A stretch of 14,498 nt of DNA from Candidatus Uhrbacteria bacterium (GTDB lineage: Bacteria > Patescibacteriota > Patescibacteriia > UBA9934): positions 1 through 14,498 of the forward strand of contig DMOG01000012.1 of the NCBI GenBank assembly GCA_003453595.1. The letters run 5' to 3'. This document shows, piece by piece, positions 13,838 to 14,498 of this stretch. Under the pieces are notes generated by a model. It did no database searches and had not been told where the DNA came from. It saw nothing but the letters and a program-made list of their open reading frames with translations. The position numbers and the translations under genes were made by a program. Position 1 is the first letter of the stretch. Each line of letters begins with the position of its first letter.

Positions 13838-13876
13838 GTTGCGTAAAGCGCGCCCACAGGCGACGCGCTTCGCAAC
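13838..13876. other. Strong bulged hairpin upstream of lipoprotein gene
   Basis: GTTGCG/CGCAAC (6 bp), a two-base TA bulge, then AAGCGCG/CGCGCTT (7 bp) around an 11-nt loop. It stands about 95 bp upstream of the lipoprotein GTG/ATG and has no T-tract, so a regulatory or leader-RNA structure is as likely as a terminator. Confidence 0.55.
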
Positions 13877-13893
13877 AGGAGGAGGATAAAAGA

Positions 13894-13983
13894 GTGTGGC
13901 ATTCCCACTCCCATAAAGAATGCGCGTGCGGATATCATACAGATCACCCGCATGGCACTGGTCCCAAAGCTACGGTTATTTGA
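13894..13983 (+). CDS. Possible His/Cys-rich micro-ORF
   Basis: A GTG start lies 7 bp after AGGAGGAGG, an unusually strong Shine-Dalgarno. It opens 29 codons with six His and two Cys: WHSHSHKECACGYH, then DHPHG, then a short tail, ending at TGA. Composition would suit metal binding. It runs opposite to the lipoprotein gene and ends exactly where GC content falls, so it could be a truncated gene start or chance. No homology can be claimed. Confidence 0.25.
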   Translation: MWHSHSHKECACGYHTDHPHGTGPKATVI

Positions 13984-14068
13984 TAGTAATTATCTGATCT
14001 TTAGCAATCAAACTTGCGTATGCTTCAGCTACCTGTGCCAGGTTGCGAAACACATGAAGAAAGGACAT
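13976..14068 (-). CDS. Possible gene remnant, 30 codons
   Basis: ATG at 14068 to TAA at 13976 gives MSFLHVFRNLAQVAEAYASL and a further ten residues (IAKDQIITIK). The helical, protein-like composition looks more coding than random, but there is no Shine-Dalgarno and a stop lies shortly upstream. It could be the 3' end of a lost gene cut by the GC island. Confidence 0.2.
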   Translation of the reverse strand: MSFLHVFRNLAQVAEAYASLIAKDQIITIK

Positions 14069-14142
14069 GGAGTTGAACGTTCTATATACATTGCACTATG
14101 AGACAAGCTTGACCGCAATAGCCAAACTAACTAAAAAACAAT

Positions 14143-14173
14143 AAAACCTGTTGAACCACTTCAACAGGTTTTT
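14143..14173. terminator. Intrinsic terminator between RHS fragment and spacer
   Basis: AAAACCTGTTGAA pairs with TTCAACAGGTTTT (13 bp) around a CCAC loop. The plus strand ends in TTTTT. The A-rich left arm makes it usable on the minus strand for the RHS fragment, whose stop lies 43 bp upstream. Confidence 0.8.
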
Positions 14174-14215
14174 AAAACTCCGCAAACTCTGGTCATTATC
14201 CCTGTCTAACCAACT

Positions 14216-14455
14216 TCAACAAGTTGTGGGGATAAAATTAAAATTAGATTGTCCTAATTCTTTATCTGAATATTCACCTATGTATGTTTTTTGAGATTCA
14301 GCCTCACCATCTTCAGAAGTAGAACTCCAGCTTGATCTTTCCGTACCGAATGGATTGTAATCAAGGAGCTCTGTCATAATACCACTCTCATCTGTAACAA
14401 CAAAAATCGAACCAAGACCGTCTGTATGAATTGTTTCTAATGGATGTTGAACCAT
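14216..14455 (-). pseudogene. RHS-repeat core fragment
   Basis: 79 residues. HTDGLGSIFVVTDESG (10-25), then LDYNPFGTERSS (31-42) and TYIGEYSDKELG (57-68), match the end of the RHS core (usual form: HTDhLGS..vvTDe.G, YdPFG, y.GkeyD.etGL). The family's next motif, YFNARYYDP-like, is missing; instead the frame turns into NFNFIPTTC and stops. Upstream, an in-frame TAG lies at about 14489, so only a short core piece remains in this frame; coding may resume in another frame at the window edge (ELGNKALSDYSSENNG). RHS proteins are large surface or toxin-delivery proteins; this piece is probably a decayed remnant, though a short recombining cassette is possible. Confidence 0.65.
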
Positions 14456-14498
14456 TATTTTCTGATGAATAATCAGAAAGGGCTTTGTTTCCTAATTC

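Larger units (their letters stand above)
13744..14142. other. Gene-poor spacer spanning the GC-island edge
   Basis: The spacer between the lipoprotein gene and the next terminator. It is GC-rich until about 13980 and AT-rich after. It holds a strong hairpin (13838-13876) and two tiny possible ORFs (13894-13983 plus, 13976-14068 minus). No convincing promoter for the lipoprotein gene was found by eye. Confidence 0.6.

Noticed and set aside
14211..14226. Small hairpin CAACTT-CAAC-AAGTTG as a second terminator
   Set aside because: Only 6 bp with no T-tract; the 13-bp hairpin at 14143 is the better terminator.
1..14498. TGA recoded to glycine, as in some Patescibacteria
   Set aside because: Conserved genes contain no in-frame TGA at glycine positions and the GIY-YIG ORF ends naturally at TGA; nothing supports recoding.

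Overview
The window looks like a Patescibacteria (Candidate Phyla Radiation) chromosome fragment, with a GC-rich island near its right end. The reasons are an AT-rich, tightly packed minus-strand operon for a reduced type IV secretion system (VirB6-like, PrgI, VirB4), almost no Shine-Dalgarno sequences in that operon, and several genes that resemble only uncharacterised families. Species cannot be fixed from sequence alone. Stop codons TAA, TAG and TGA all fit the standard code.

Layout. 1-1140: the 5' end of an unknown gene, a 77-aa zinc-ribbon protein, tRNA-Arg(GCG) with its own terminator, and a two-TM membrane protein, all on the minus strand. 1232-1740 (plus strand): the 5' part of a tRNA-Ser gene carrying two 30-bp double-hairpin insertions, a GIY-YIG nuclease gene, and an intact tRNA-Ser(TGA) into whose 5' end the nuclease ORF runs. 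A shared bidirectional terminator follows. 1740-10536 (minus strand, read right to left): VirB6-like membrane protein, a 598-aa helical protein, PrgI, a TraC/VirB4-N-like protein, the VirB4 ATPase, a TM-anchored NTF2-like protein, and comF. Gene gaps are mostly 1-8 bp or overlaps, so this is probably one transcription unit, with extended -10 promoters at 10546 and 6014. No relaxase or VirD4 coupling protein is present in the window. The comF tail suggests DNA uptake or DNA handling rather than classical conjugation, but this is inference.

10601-11577: a REP-associated tyrosine transposase bracketed by two REP-like copies on each side in inverted orientation, sitting directly upstream of the T4SS promoter. 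11580-13980: a GC-rich island with one large lipoprotein gene (M23 peptidase domain, MopE-like Cys/Asp metal-binding segment, long Asp-Ser-Ala linker). It has a good Shine-Dalgarno, unlike its neighbours, and its architecture recalls Myxococcota-type secreted proteins; it is probably acquired DNA, or else an assembly join. 13744-14142 is mostly non-coding, with a strong hairpin and two tiny possible ORFs. 14143-14455: a terminator and an RHS-repeat core fragment.

The strongest unexplained signal is the pair of 30-bp double hairpins in the D loop and anticodon loop of the tRNA-Ser remnant. Every stem difference between the two copies is a compensated base-pair change. The second is a palindromic repeat lodged in two different genes and translated in two different reading frames.
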